Below are positions 5,534 to 11,537 of a stretch of 11,537 nt of DNA, piece by piece. Origin of the DNA: Acidobacteriaceae bacterium. Its GTDB lineage: Bacteria > Acidobacteriota > Terriglobia > Terriglobales > Acidobacteriaceae. The first letter of the stretch is position 1; every line of letters begins with the position of its first letter. The DNA lies in the NCBI GenBank assembly GCA_030042915.1, contig JASHYS010000244.1:1-11537 (forward strand), given 5' to 3'. The notes beneath the pieces were generated by a model that ran no database searches, was not told the origin of the DNA, and saw nothing but the letters and a program-made list of their open reading frames with translations. A program made the translations under genes and the position numbers.

Positions 5534-6298
5534 CTAAACAATCGCTTGCAGATCTGCCTGCAACTGCGCCTGGTCAAAGCCGCAGGGAGCGCCTTTCACC
5601 GCGAGCCAATCCATGGCCAGCAGCGCGTGCGCCTCGTCGCAGTATTGATTCCAGAAGGCCACGGTCATGGTTTTCAACTGGCCCCAGGTGATGCAAGTGA
5701 ATCCGTTCTGGTCGTATTTGGGAACGAAGACGCAATGTCCGCCCCAGCTGCCCGGCGCGGCATCGTCTCCGCCGCCCGAAACCACATCCCAAACGTCCTG
5801 ATTCTGCGCCGTCACAGGCAGATTGAGTCCTATGTACACGCCGCCAAAGAGCGCGATCACCTGCCGCACCTCGTCGAGACTGGCCGGCTTGGGATCGGCG
5901 AATGCCACCAGCGCGTTGCCCGCAAAGCCCTGCTTCCGCCAGTCATTCAGCACGTCCAGTTCCACGCCGCCCGAGTCGCTTGAAGGATTGTTAGGATCGT
6001 ATCCATCCCACTTCTCGTAGTAGCTCTCCACGGTGGAATCGGGCACCGTAACCACGCCACCGGTGTTCGCCGTCCAAACCTGCACGGCGTGTGCGCAGCC
6101 CGCGATGGTGCAATCGCCGAGAGTATCGTTCAGCATCATGCCCCAATCGGTGATACCTTTCGTCCAGTCCACTGCCGCTGGCGGTGCCGGCAGTGCCGGC
6201 GTAAGATAATTGGCCAGTGCCAGCGTGCGCGTGTCGGTTTTCACAGCTTTCCGGCCGAGGCGCCGGGGTGGAAGTTTGAAATTTGATTGATCTTTCAT
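5534..6298 (-). CDS. Papain-like cysteine-protease-type protein, function unproven
   Basis: This 254-residue protein starts MKDQSNFKLPPRRLGRKAVK. The ATG at 6298 is chosen because AAGGAA lies 7 bases upstream; a GTG at 6319 would add seven residues. The layout follows a papain (C1) fold. AAVDWTKGITDWGMMLNDTLGDCTIAGCAHA (42-71) resembles the papain start with the active-site Cys, here C63 or C68. GGVELDVLNDW (110-120) sits where papains have the GG turn. SWGGHCVFVPKY (184-195) supplies the His188 candidate, and CITWGQ (202-207) occupies the place of the NSWG motif, with Thr instead of Asn. There is no signal peptide or propeptide. It might be an active peptidase or a degenerate relative. It is transcribed divergently from the cytochrome gene. 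The fold is likely; the activity is inference. Confidence 0.75.
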   Translation of the reverse strand: MKDQSNFKLPPRRLGRKAVKTDTRTLALANYLTPALPAPPAAVDWTKGITDWGMMLNDTLGDCTIAGCAHAVQVWTANTGGVVTVPDSTVESYYEKWDGYDPNNPSSDSGGVELDVLNDWRKQGFAGNALVAFADPKPASLDEVRQVIALFGGVYIGLNLPVTAQNQDVWDVVSGGGDDAAPGSWGGHCVFVPKYDQNGFTCITWGQLKTMTVAFWNQYCDEAHALLAMDWLAVKGAPCGFDQAQLQADLQAIV

Positions 6299-6305
6299 CA
6301 AGGAG

Positions 6306-6311
6306 TTCCTT
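6306..6311 (-). promoter_or_regulatory. Ribosome binding site deciding the papain-like start
   Basis: AAGGAA on the minus strand lies 7 bases before the ATG at 6298. It makes that codon more likely than the GTG at 6319, which has no good Shine-Dalgarno. Confidence 0.6.
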
Positions 6312-6430
6312 TCAGCCACGTCCCAGCTCTAGCGGCCAAACGCACGGCCACCACGCGCTGGCGCCGAAGCGTCCAGCAACTTAAAGCTCCATTGGGACGG
6401 GATACTTTGATTGTCTCTGAAAGGATCGAA

Positions 6431-6458
6431 ATTATCTGCAAAGCCGGGACAAGATAAT
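6431..6458. promoter_or_regulatory. 7-bp inverted repeat in a divergent intergenic region
   Basis: ATTATCT (6431-6437) and AGATAAT (6452-6458) form a perfect inverted repeat with a 14-base spacer, between the divergent papain-like and cytochrome genes. Each arm contains GATAAT on one strand, a good -10 hexamer. The dyad may therefore be two back-to-back -10 boxes or an operator. No strong -35 is seen for either. The plus-strand arm lies about 28 bases before the cytochrome ATG, with GGAGG at 6471-6475 in between. Confidence 0.4.
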
Positions 6459-6486
6459 ATGAAGGTCGAAGGAGGCGCGTAAGTCG

Positions 6487-7053
6487 ATGGGAAAATTACT
6501 ATTTGGGGTGATTCTGGGACTCATTTTGGCGCCCGTGGCCGTGTTCGCGTGGTTGCGCTGGGGGCATCCGCCTGTGGCCGTCACCGATCCGCCCCTGCCC
6601 TTTGAACGGCAGATCACGCACGGTCCGCTCAACGCGCGCATCGCAAGCGAGATGCCCGGGGCCGCGCCCATCCAGCCAGACGAAGGGAATCTGGTCGCGG
6701 GGGCGGAGATTTACCGCGACCAATGCTCGGCCTGTCACGGTTTTTACGGCAAGCCCTCGCAATTTGCGCCGCACATGTACCCCAGCGCCCCGCAATTGTG
6801 GGAGAAGCATCGCAACAGCGCCGTGGTGGGCGTAAGCGACGATCCGCCGGGTGAGACCTATTGGAAAGCAGCCAACGGTATCCGGCTCACCGGCATGCCG
6901 AGCTTCAAGACCTTGCTGACCGACACGCAAATCTGGCAGGTGAGCCTGCTTCTGGCCAACGCCGACAAGCCGTTGCCGCCCGCCGCTGTACAGATTGTGA
7001 GTGGCGAGGCGCCGCCAGCGGCGCCTGAAGCAGCGCCCACACCTTCGAAGTGA
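6487..7053 (+). CDS. Membrane-anchored monohaem c-type cytochrome
   Basis: This 188-residue protein has an N-terminal hydrophobic segment (about 4-22) that can serve as an uncleaved membrane anchor or signal. A class I cytochrome c domain (about 68-160) follows. The haem attachment motif is CSACH (C80, C83, axial H84). The distal ligand is probably M137 in RLTGMPSFKTLLTD, followed by the helix IWQVSLLLANAD. The tail (about 161-188) is Pro/Ala-rich. It would carry electrons on the outer face of the cytoplasmic membrane; the partner is not identifiable from the neighbours. GGAGG at 6471-6475, 11 bases before the ATG, supports the start. A 41-codon gene and an ABC exporter follow on the same strand. 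Confidence 0.92.
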   Translation: MGKLLFGVILGLILAPVAVFAWLRWGHPPVAVTDPPLPFERQITHGPLNARIASEMPGAAPIQPDEGNLVAGAEIYRDQCSACHGFYGKPSQFAPHMYPSAPQLWEKHRNSAVVGVSDDPPGETYWKAANGIRLTGMPSFKTLLTDTQIWQVSLLLANADKPLPPAAVQIVSGEAPPAAPEAAPTPSK

Positions 7054-7099
7054 GCGATGTACGATCGGCAGCTCGAACGGATGACACGGAAGTCGGACG

Positions 7100-7225
7100 A
7101 TGAGTTTTGCTGACTGGCTCCGCAAGGGATTTGGCTACGCGCTCTTGAGCATGGGCGTCTCGCGTCCGCAGCCGAAGCCCAAGCCGAAGCCCGAGCCTGA
7201 CCCCAAGCCGGAATCGCAACGGTAG
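7100..7225 (+). CDS. Small Pro/Lys-tailed protein (41 residues)
   Basis: This short frame encodes MSFADWLRKGFGYALLSMGV followed by a tail of about 20 residues rich in Pro-Lys and Pro-Glu pairs (PKPKPKPEPDPKPE). The first half can form an amphipathic or weakly hydrophobic helix that could lie on a membrane, with the charged Pro tail held away from it. A GGAAG at 7088-7092 lies 7 bases before the ATG. The TAG at 7223-7225 overlaps a GTG that opens the ABC frame (TAGTG), so coupling is possible. It lies 46 bases after the cytochrome stop. I do not recognise a family. The ordered composition and the fit between the two neighbours favour a real gene, but it is short and could be chance. Confidence 0.5.
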   Translation: MSFADWLRKGFGYALLSMGVSRPQPKPKPKPEPDPKPESQR

Positions 7226-9447
7226 TGCTTCGTTCGAAGCGCCGCCTTACTCGTACAATAAAGATGGAAGCGCTCCTGCTTCGGCCGATGGCGGACAACG
7301 ATCACAAACAACCTACGCGACCCGGCCCGGCGGAGCCGAGGCTTCAATCGGGTTTAGACGAGCCGAGGCTTCAATCGGGTTCGGACGAGCCGAAGCTTCA
7401 ATCGGCCGCCGGCGAGCCCAAGTCTCAGCCCGCCCCGGAAGAACCCAAGGCCAGGCGCGAGGAAGAAGCGGTCGGCAAAGTCTACGACGCGCGCCTGATG
7501 CGGCGGCTCGGTCGCTACGTGCGCCCCTATTGGCTGCAGGCCGCCATCGCTTCCTTCGCGGTTTCGCTCAAATCGCTGTGCGACGTCGCTGGTCCCATCC
7601 TGGTGATGGTGGCCGTGGACCGTTATCTTGCTCCCGGCTCGGCCGCCAACGATCCATCCAACGCCGTGGCGCATTGGGTGGCCTATCGCAGCCCGCTCGC
7701 CCATGTGCTTCCCTCCGGCGCCGCGCAGGGCGTCAGCCGGCTGGCCGCCATTTACCTCGCCATGCTGGTTTCGGCCTATGTCTTCCAGTTCGTACAGGTC
7801 TACCTGATGCAGTGGATCGGCCAGAAGATCATGTACGACCTGCGCAGCGCCATCTTCAGGCACATGCAAAGCATGCATGTCGGCTTTTTCGACGTGAACC
7901 CGGTAGGCCGCCTGGTCACACGCCTCACCTCCGACGTCGATGCCGTCAACGACATGTTCACTGACGGCGTTCTGGCCATTATCAACGACTTCTTCATGCT
8001 CACCATCATGGCCGCAGTCATGCTTGCCATCAGCTGGTGGCTGGCGCTGGTTGCTTTCGCCGTTCTGCCTATCATCCTCATCGTCACACGCATCTTCCGC
8101 AATTCCGTGCGCGAAAGCTACCGGCGTGTGCGGCTCGCCATTGCGCGCATCAACGCCTTTACCCAGGAACACATCAGCGGCATGAGCGTGGTGCAGTTGT
8201 TCAATCGCGAAGAGCGCGCATTTGCCGACTTTTCCAAGGTCAACGAGCAGCACATGATCGCGTTTAAAGACACCATCTTCGCCTACGCGCTCTATTACCC
8301 GGCCGTCGATGTTCTCTCCACAGTGGCGATTGCTCTGGTGGTCTGGCGCGGCGGATTCGGAGTGCTGCACCTGCCGCCCACGGTCACCATCGGCGTGCTC
8401 ATCATGTTCACGCAGTTTTCCCTCCGTTTCTGGCGGCCCATTCAGGATTTGAGCGACAAGTACAACATCCTGCAAGCCGCCATGGCCGCCTGCGAGCGCA
8501 TTTTCAAGCTCATGGATGCGCAGCCTGAGATTGTGAGCCCTCCGCGGCCTGCGCTTGGAGACGGATCGAATCGCATTGAGTTCCAGCACGTCTGGTTCAC
8601 CTACCAAAAGCTGACCGACGCGCAGAAGGCCGCCGTCGCCGCCGCGACCGGCAACTCGGCCAGTCCAAAACCTGAAACTGCGGAGCGGCTAGGGGCCATC
8701 GAAGGCATCGAATGGATTCTCAAAGATGTTTCCTTCACCATCGAGCCGGGGCAAACCGTGGCCATTGTGGGGCACACCGGCGCCGGCAAGACCACGCTCA
8801 CCAGCCTCATGATGCGGTTTTACGATGTGACCGCGGGTCGCATCGTGATCGATGGCGTCGACCTCCGCGACCACGATCTCACTGCGCTGCGGCAGCACTT
8901 CGCCGTGGTGCTGCAGGACCCGTTCCTTTTCTCAGGCACCATTGGAGAAAACATCCGCCTCGGCAATGATGCCATCACCGAGAGCGGCTTGCGGCGTGCC
9001 GCGCGCGACGTCAACGTGCTGGATTTTATCGAGAGCCTGCCGCACGGCTTCGACGAGCCCGTGCGGGAGCGTGGCAACTCGCTCTCCACGGGACAGAAGC
9101 AGCTCGTCAATTTCGCCCGCGCGCTGGCCTACAACCCGCAGGTCCTCATCCTCGACGAGGCCACGTCGAGCGTCGACACCGATACCGAGCTGCGCATCCG
9201 CGCCGCGCTGGAGCGTATGGTGGAGGGCCGCACCAGCGTGCTCATCGCGCACCGCCTCTCCACGGTGCAGCGCGCAGATACGATTCTCGTGATGCACAAA
9301 GGCGTGCTGCGCGAGATGGGATCGCACCAGGAGCTGCTCGCCGCGCGCGGTCTTTACTGGAAGCTCTACCAGTTGCAGTACAAGGACCAGGAAGTGGGCG
9401 CGCTGCCGCCTCCTTCGCCCGAACCCTCCACCGCCCCCGCCGTGTGA
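7225..9447 (+). CDS. ABC exporter half-transporter (permease fused to ATPase), YheH/LmrD-like
   Basis: The longest frame has 740 residues; numbering is from GTG 7225. ATGs at 7264 and 7288 are likely alternatives, and none has a clear Shine-Dalgarno. A hydrophilic tail (to about 85) holds four 9-residue repeats. The six-helix exporter domain (about 95-420) includes RPIQDLSDKYNILQAAMAACERIF, typical of YheH/LmrD-type multidrug exporters. The ATPase domain (about 450-715) has Walker A GHTGAGKTT (K522), Q-loop Q564, signature LSTGQ (620-624, Thr for the usual Gly), Walker B ILDEA with catalytic E645, and H676. The site looks catalytically complete. About 30 extra residues (461-495) lie between the A-loop Tyr460 and WILKDVSF. 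It should export a lipid or drug-like substrate as a dimer; no second half-transporter is in the window. Confidence 0.95.
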   Translation: MLRSKRRLTRTIKMEALLLRPMADNDHKQPTRPGPAEPRLQSGLDEPRLQSGSDEPKLQSAAGEPKSQPAPEEPKARREEEAVGKVYDARLMRRLGRYVRPYWLQAAIASFAVSLKSLCDVAGPILVMVAVDRYLAPGSAANDPSNAVAHWVAYRSPLAHVLPSGAAQGVSRLAAIYLAMLVSAYVFQFVQVYLMQWIGQKIMYDLRSAIFRHMQSMHVGFFDVNPVGRLVTRLTSDVDAVNDMFTDGVLAIINDFFMLTIMAAVMLAISWWLALVAFAVLPIILIVTRIFRNSVRESYRRVRLAIARINAFTQEHISGMSVVQLFNREERAFADFSKVNEQHMIAFKDTIFAYALYYPAVDVLSTVAIALVVWRGGFGVLHLPPTVTIGVLIMFTQFSLRFWRPIQDLSDKYNILQAAMAACERIFKLMDAQPEIVSPPRPALGDGSNRIEFQHVWFTYQKLTDAQKAAVAAATGNSASPKPETAERLGAIEGIEWILKDVSFTIEPGQTVAIVGHTGAGKTTLTSLMMRFYDVTAGRIVIDGVDLRDHDLTALRQHFAVVLQDPFLFSGTIGENIRLGNDAITESGLRRAARDVNVLDFIESLPHGFDEPVRERGNSLSTGQKQLVNFARALAYNPQVLILDEATSSVDTDTELRIRAALERMVEGRTSVLIAHRLSTVQRADTILVMHKGVLREMGSHQELLAARGLYWKLYQLQYKDQEVGALPPPSPEPSTAPAV
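7333..7440 (+). repeat. 27-bp tandem repeat inside the ABC gene (4 units)
   Basis: Four in-frame 27-base units start at 7333, 7360, 7387 and 7414, with a partial fifth at 7441. Units 1 and 2 differ at 2 of 27 bases, and later units are more diverged. Each encodes a 9-residue block of the form EP(R/K)LQSxxx. The unit length keeps the frame, so copy number can vary without breaking the gene. Confidence 0.85.
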
Positions 9448-9458
9448 TCGGAGGGGAG

Positions 9459-9478
9459 CATGGGCCTTCAGGCCCATG
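9459..9478. terminator. Perfect hairpin after the ABC gene
   Basis: CATGGGCC and GGCCCATG form an 8-pair perfect stem with a TTCA loop, 12 bases after the ABC stop codon. It can end or protect the 3' end of the ABC transcript. There is no T-run after it on the plus strand, so it is not a canonical intrinsic terminator. Confidence 0.45.
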
Positions 9479-9481
9479 AAA

Positions 9482-9520
9482 TCTCAATGACAAATCCGCT
9501 CCGCGGGGGTAACGTTGAGA
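9482..9520. repeat. Second, nested inverted repeat in the ABC-to-small-protein spacer
   Basis: The outer arms TCTCAA (9482-9487) and TTGAGA (9515-9520) enclose a small inner stem CCGC/GCGG (9496-9499, 9503-9506). It lies in the 5' leader region of the gene at 9547. It may be a leader structure or part of a dispersed element together with the hairpin at 9459. Confidence 0.35.
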
Positions 9521-9535
9521 CACCGAACTTCCCCC

Positions 9536-9542
9536 AGGAGGT
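9536..9542 (+). promoter_or_regulatory. Strong ribosome binding site of the His-tailed protein
   Basis: AGGAGGT stands 4 bases before the ATG at 9547. It is the best Shine-Dalgarno in the window and fixes the start over the upstream ATGs in the same frame. Confidence 0.75.
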
Positions 9543-9546
9543 CAGC

Positions 9547-9933
9547 ATGAAAGCTATCGCGGCAATTCTGGGCCTCGCATTGTTGTGTCATTCGACGCTG
9601 GCAGTCGCCGCCGGCCCCATTCCCTTCAGCGAATTGGCGAAGAACGCAGGCGTCCATCCCGCAACGCCCCTGCCCCTCGCGAGCGACGACAAAACGGCAT
9701 CAGCCCAACCCGGACAAACTCTTCCCCTCACTTCAGGGCAAAAGGCCATGATTGTGGGCGGCATTGTCTGCGCCGGAGTGGGGGTTGCCCTGCTCGGCCT
9801 CGGGGCATCGGCGAATCCCAGCGGCATCCTCGGCAGCCAGGTCAAAGACGCTTTTCTCGGTGCAGGCGGCGGCCTTGCCGGAACCGGGGTGGTCTTGATC
9901 GCCTTTGGCGCCCACCATCACCACGCGAAATAG
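9547..9933 (+). CDS. Small secreted/membrane protein with His-rich C-terminus
   Basis: This 128-residue protein starts at the ATG at 9547, which has AGGAGGT at 9536-9542. A longer frame opening at 9460 reads through the hairpins and is unlikely. A signal peptide covers about 1-22 (ending AVAA). A polar middle (about 23-65) follows, then two Gly/Ala-rich hydrophobic segments (about 67-87 and 103-121) separated by a short NPSGILGSQVKD loop. The end, GAHHHHAK, has four consecutive His and could bind metal. It fits a small membrane-inserted protein with two helices. I do not recognise a characterised family. It has its own strong ribosome site and stands alone between the ABC and citramalate synthase-like genes. 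Confidence 0.8.
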   Translation: MKAIAAILGLALLCHSTLAVAAGPIPFSELAKNAGVHPATPLPLASDDKTASAQPGQTLPLTSGQKAMIVGGIVCAGVGVALLGLGASANPSGILGSQVKDAFLGAGGGLAGTGVVLIAFGAHHHHAK

Positions 9934-10069
9934 GCGTCTGGGTCTCTGACCGCCGGATTCTGTGCCGCCGGGAGGCCAACAAGGCCCGGAAATCCCGCCG
10001 CGCTATCATGGTAGTGTGGAGCGAATTTGCACCGCACTGCGGCGCACATCTCCGCTTCAAAGCCGCCAA

Positions 10070-11537
10070 ATGATCGAGCGCACAACCCAAAAAACAGAGC
10101 CCGCCCCGCGCAAGGTCGAGCTCTTCGACACCAGCTTGCGCGATGGCCTGCAGCAGCCGGGGCTCGAAATCTCGGTGCCCAACGCCGTGCTGCTGCTGGA
10201 ACGCATGGCGTCGTTTGGCGTGCGCTACGCCGAAATCGGCTTTGCCGGCGCCAACCAGTTCGTCGGCGACCTCACGGACGCGCTCACCGCCGTCGACACC
10301 GGCGCCATGAAGCTGGCGCTTTTCGGGCGCACACGCGGACGCGGCGCCAAAGTGGAAGATTGGCCCGACCTGCAATTCATCCTGCGCCACAAGCGGCGCA
10401 TTCCTGTGGCAGTCATCGTGGTCAAGTCGCGCCTTCTTGATGTCGAACGGTCGCTCGGCGTCACTGCGGAAGAAAATCTCCGCATGGCATGGGAAACCAT
10501 CGAGCATCTCCACGACCACGGCCTCGAAGTCATCGTCGATCTCGAACACGCCATGGACGCGCAGTGCAGCCGCGCCGAAAATGGCAATCCCATGAGCGGC
10601 GATTTTGCCCGTCGCACTCTCGACCACTTCCATAAGCTCGTCGATCAATGCGCCCGCCAGAAAGTCAGCCGCATCATCGTGTGCGACACCAACGGTGGCG
10701 CCAGTCCCGAAGAAGTGGCGCAAGTCTTCGACCGGTTGCAGCGCGATTTTCCCGGCGCGAAATTTGGTTTTCATGGCCACACCGACCGCGGCCTGGGCGA
10801 AGCCAACACGCGCGCCGCGGTATTGGCCGGCGCGGTGCAGGTGCAGGGCACATTGATTGGAACCGGCGAGCGCTGCGGCAACGTGAACCTGACCACCGTC
10901 ATTGGCGCCCTGCAACTGCGTGGCGAAGCGGAGTTCGTCCCGCCCGAGTCGCTCCGTGGTCTTACCGGCTTGGCCCATGCGGCCTACGCGGCCTTCGGCC
11001 TCGAAGCTCCGCACGGAGCGCCTATCGTGGGACCGGGCGCCTTTGGCACCTGGGCCGGCATGCACGGGTCGAGCGAGCGCAAGAATCCGGGGGCGTATTT
11101 GTGGTGCGACCCGGCTCTGGTGGGCGCCAGCCCCACCATCGGCGTCAATGCCCAGTCGGGCCGCGCCAACATCATGCTGCTTTCTGAGTCGCTTGGCGTC
11201 GCGCTCGACTCCGCGCAGGCACAGGCCGTCATGGACGCCAATCAGGCCATGGTCGAAGGCGGCGGATTTACGGCCAGCGAGGTTTCCTTCCGCCTGGCCT
11301 GCATGAAAGTCCTGCGCTCCCTGCCCAACTGGTTCACCATCAAGAGCTGGCGCGTTCACGACGAGTCCGACGAGTCCGGCGGCCGTTACGTTCAGGCGCA
11401 CATGGCACTTACCATCGGCGAGTCGAAGGTCACCACTTCAAGAGCGGAAGGCGCCGGCCCGGTGGACGCGCTCACCAAGGCCATGCGTCACGAGCTCGAA
11501 AACTGGTACCCGGCGCTCAAGCAGATGAAGCTGGGCA
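10070..11537 (+). CDS. cimA: Citramalate synthase-like DRE-TIM enzyme (3' end outside window)
   Basis: 489 codons are visible with no stop; the gene runs off the right edge. The catalytic TIM barrel starts with FDTSLRDG (R24, D25). It has CDTNGG (205-210), the metal pair in FHGHTDRGLGEAN (H235, H237) and GTGERCGN (N271), all marks of the isopropylmalate/citramalate/homocitrate synthase family. Citramalate synthase joins pyruvate and acetyl-CoA to give (R)-citramalate for isoleucine. AVQVQGT, LRGLTGLA and the late AEGAGPVDAL of the regulatory LeuA-like domain (about 430 onward) favour citramalate synthase over LeuA. It is divergent: GFAGANQF replaces the usual GWPGSNPK, and GHTDRG replaces AHNDSG. 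The first ATG has no Shine-Dalgarno; GTG 10016, with TATCAT at 10004-10009, is an alternative start. The family is sure, the substrate less so. Confidence 0.85.
   Translation, partial: MIERTTQKTEPAPRKVELFDTSLRDGLQQPGLEISVPNAVLLLERMASFGVRYAEIGFAGANQFVGDLTDALTAVDTGAMKLALFGRTRGRGAKVEDWPDLQFILRHKRRIPVAVIVVKSRLLDVERSLGVTAEENLRMAWETIEHLHDHGLEVIVDLEHAMDAQCSRAENGNPMSGDFARRTLDHFHKLVDQCARQKVSRIIVCDTNGGASPEEVAQVFDRLQRDFPGAKFGFHGHTDRGLGEANTRAAVLAGAVQVQGTLIGTGERCGNVNLTTVIGALQLRGEAEFVPPESLRGLTGLAHAAYAAFGLEAPHGAPIVGPGAFGTWAGMHGSSERKNPGAYLWCDPALVGASPTIGVNAQSGRANIMLLSESLGVALDSAQAQAVMDANQAMVEGGGFTASEVSFRLACMKVLRSLPNWFTIKSWRVHDESDESGGRYVQAHMALTIGESKVTTSRAEGAGPVDALTKAMRHELENWYPALKQMKLG

Noticed and set aside
7354..8607. 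417-codon open frame on the minus strand
   Set aside because: It is antisense to the ABC exporter. The product is His/Gly/Asp-rich and without any recognisable domain, so it is a shadow frame.
9460..9546. Upstream ATG at 9460 as the start of the His-tailed protein
   Set aside because: It would translate through two inverted repeats and put 29 residues before an obvious signal peptide. The strong ribosome site is at 9536-9542.
9842..11401. 519-codon open frame on the minus strand
   Set aside because: It lies antisense to the citramalate synthase-like gene, which has all family motifs on the plus strand. The long minus frame is a by-product of high G+C third positions and its product is Ala/Gly/His/Arg-rich with no motif.

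Overview
This window of about 11.5 kb has high G+C content, tightly packed genes on both strands and no RNA genes, IS elements or CRISPR array. It looks like chromosomal DNA of an acidobacterium, probably class Terriglobia (Acidobacteriia). That is inferred from gene character, not from a search. The clues are a secreted beta-barrel protein with a Q/S-rich linker and an HD-Y-[8-10]-GYLRFLPGP-LQ signature, and a pair of palindromes built on CCCACCCTTTCGC-type arms in an intergenic gap, both of which I associate with that phylum from memory.

Left part (1-1100): the start of a small uncharacterised gene runs off the left edge on the minus strand. A stand-alone response-regulator receiver follows on the plus strand, and then a complete paralogue of the first gene on the minus strand. 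The two paralogues share 15 identical residues and an exact 17-bp leader.

Centre-left (1137-4308, minus strand): four genes sit close enough to be one transcription unit. In transcription order they are a Tat-signal TIM-barrel sugar isomerase/epimerase-like protein, a secreted DipZ-type thioredoxin-like protein, a peptide methionine-(R)-sulfoxide reductase (MsrB), and a GAF protein of the free methionine-(R)-sulfoxide reductase family. The last two overlap by one base. The theme of the last three is thiol and methionine-sulfoxide redox repair; the isomerase does not obviously fit. The hypothetical gene at 741-1097 follows on the same strand after 39 bases and could be a fifth member.

Centre (4432-6298, minus strand): an outer-membrane beta-barrel-like protein, a gap of about 325 bp with two palindromic units, and a papain-like cysteine-protease-type protein. 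A region of about 190 bp with a 7-bp inverted repeat separates this protein from the divergently transcribed genes to its right.

Right part (6487-11537, plus strand): a membrane-anchored monohaem cytochrome c, a 41-residue Pro/Lys-tailed small protein, an ABC exporter half-transporter with a 27-bp tandem repeat in its N-terminal tail, a hairpin-rich spacer, a small secreted or membrane protein ending in a His run, and a citramalate-synthase-like DRE-TIM enzyme that runs off the right edge.

Most of the window is recognisable housekeeping or stress-related content. I do not see a clear-cut new defence or mobile system. The most promising leads are the duplicated gene family with its conserved leader, the unusual cysteine patterns in the methionine-sulfoxide repair genes, the papain-like protein, the palindromic elements and the small Pro/Lys protein.
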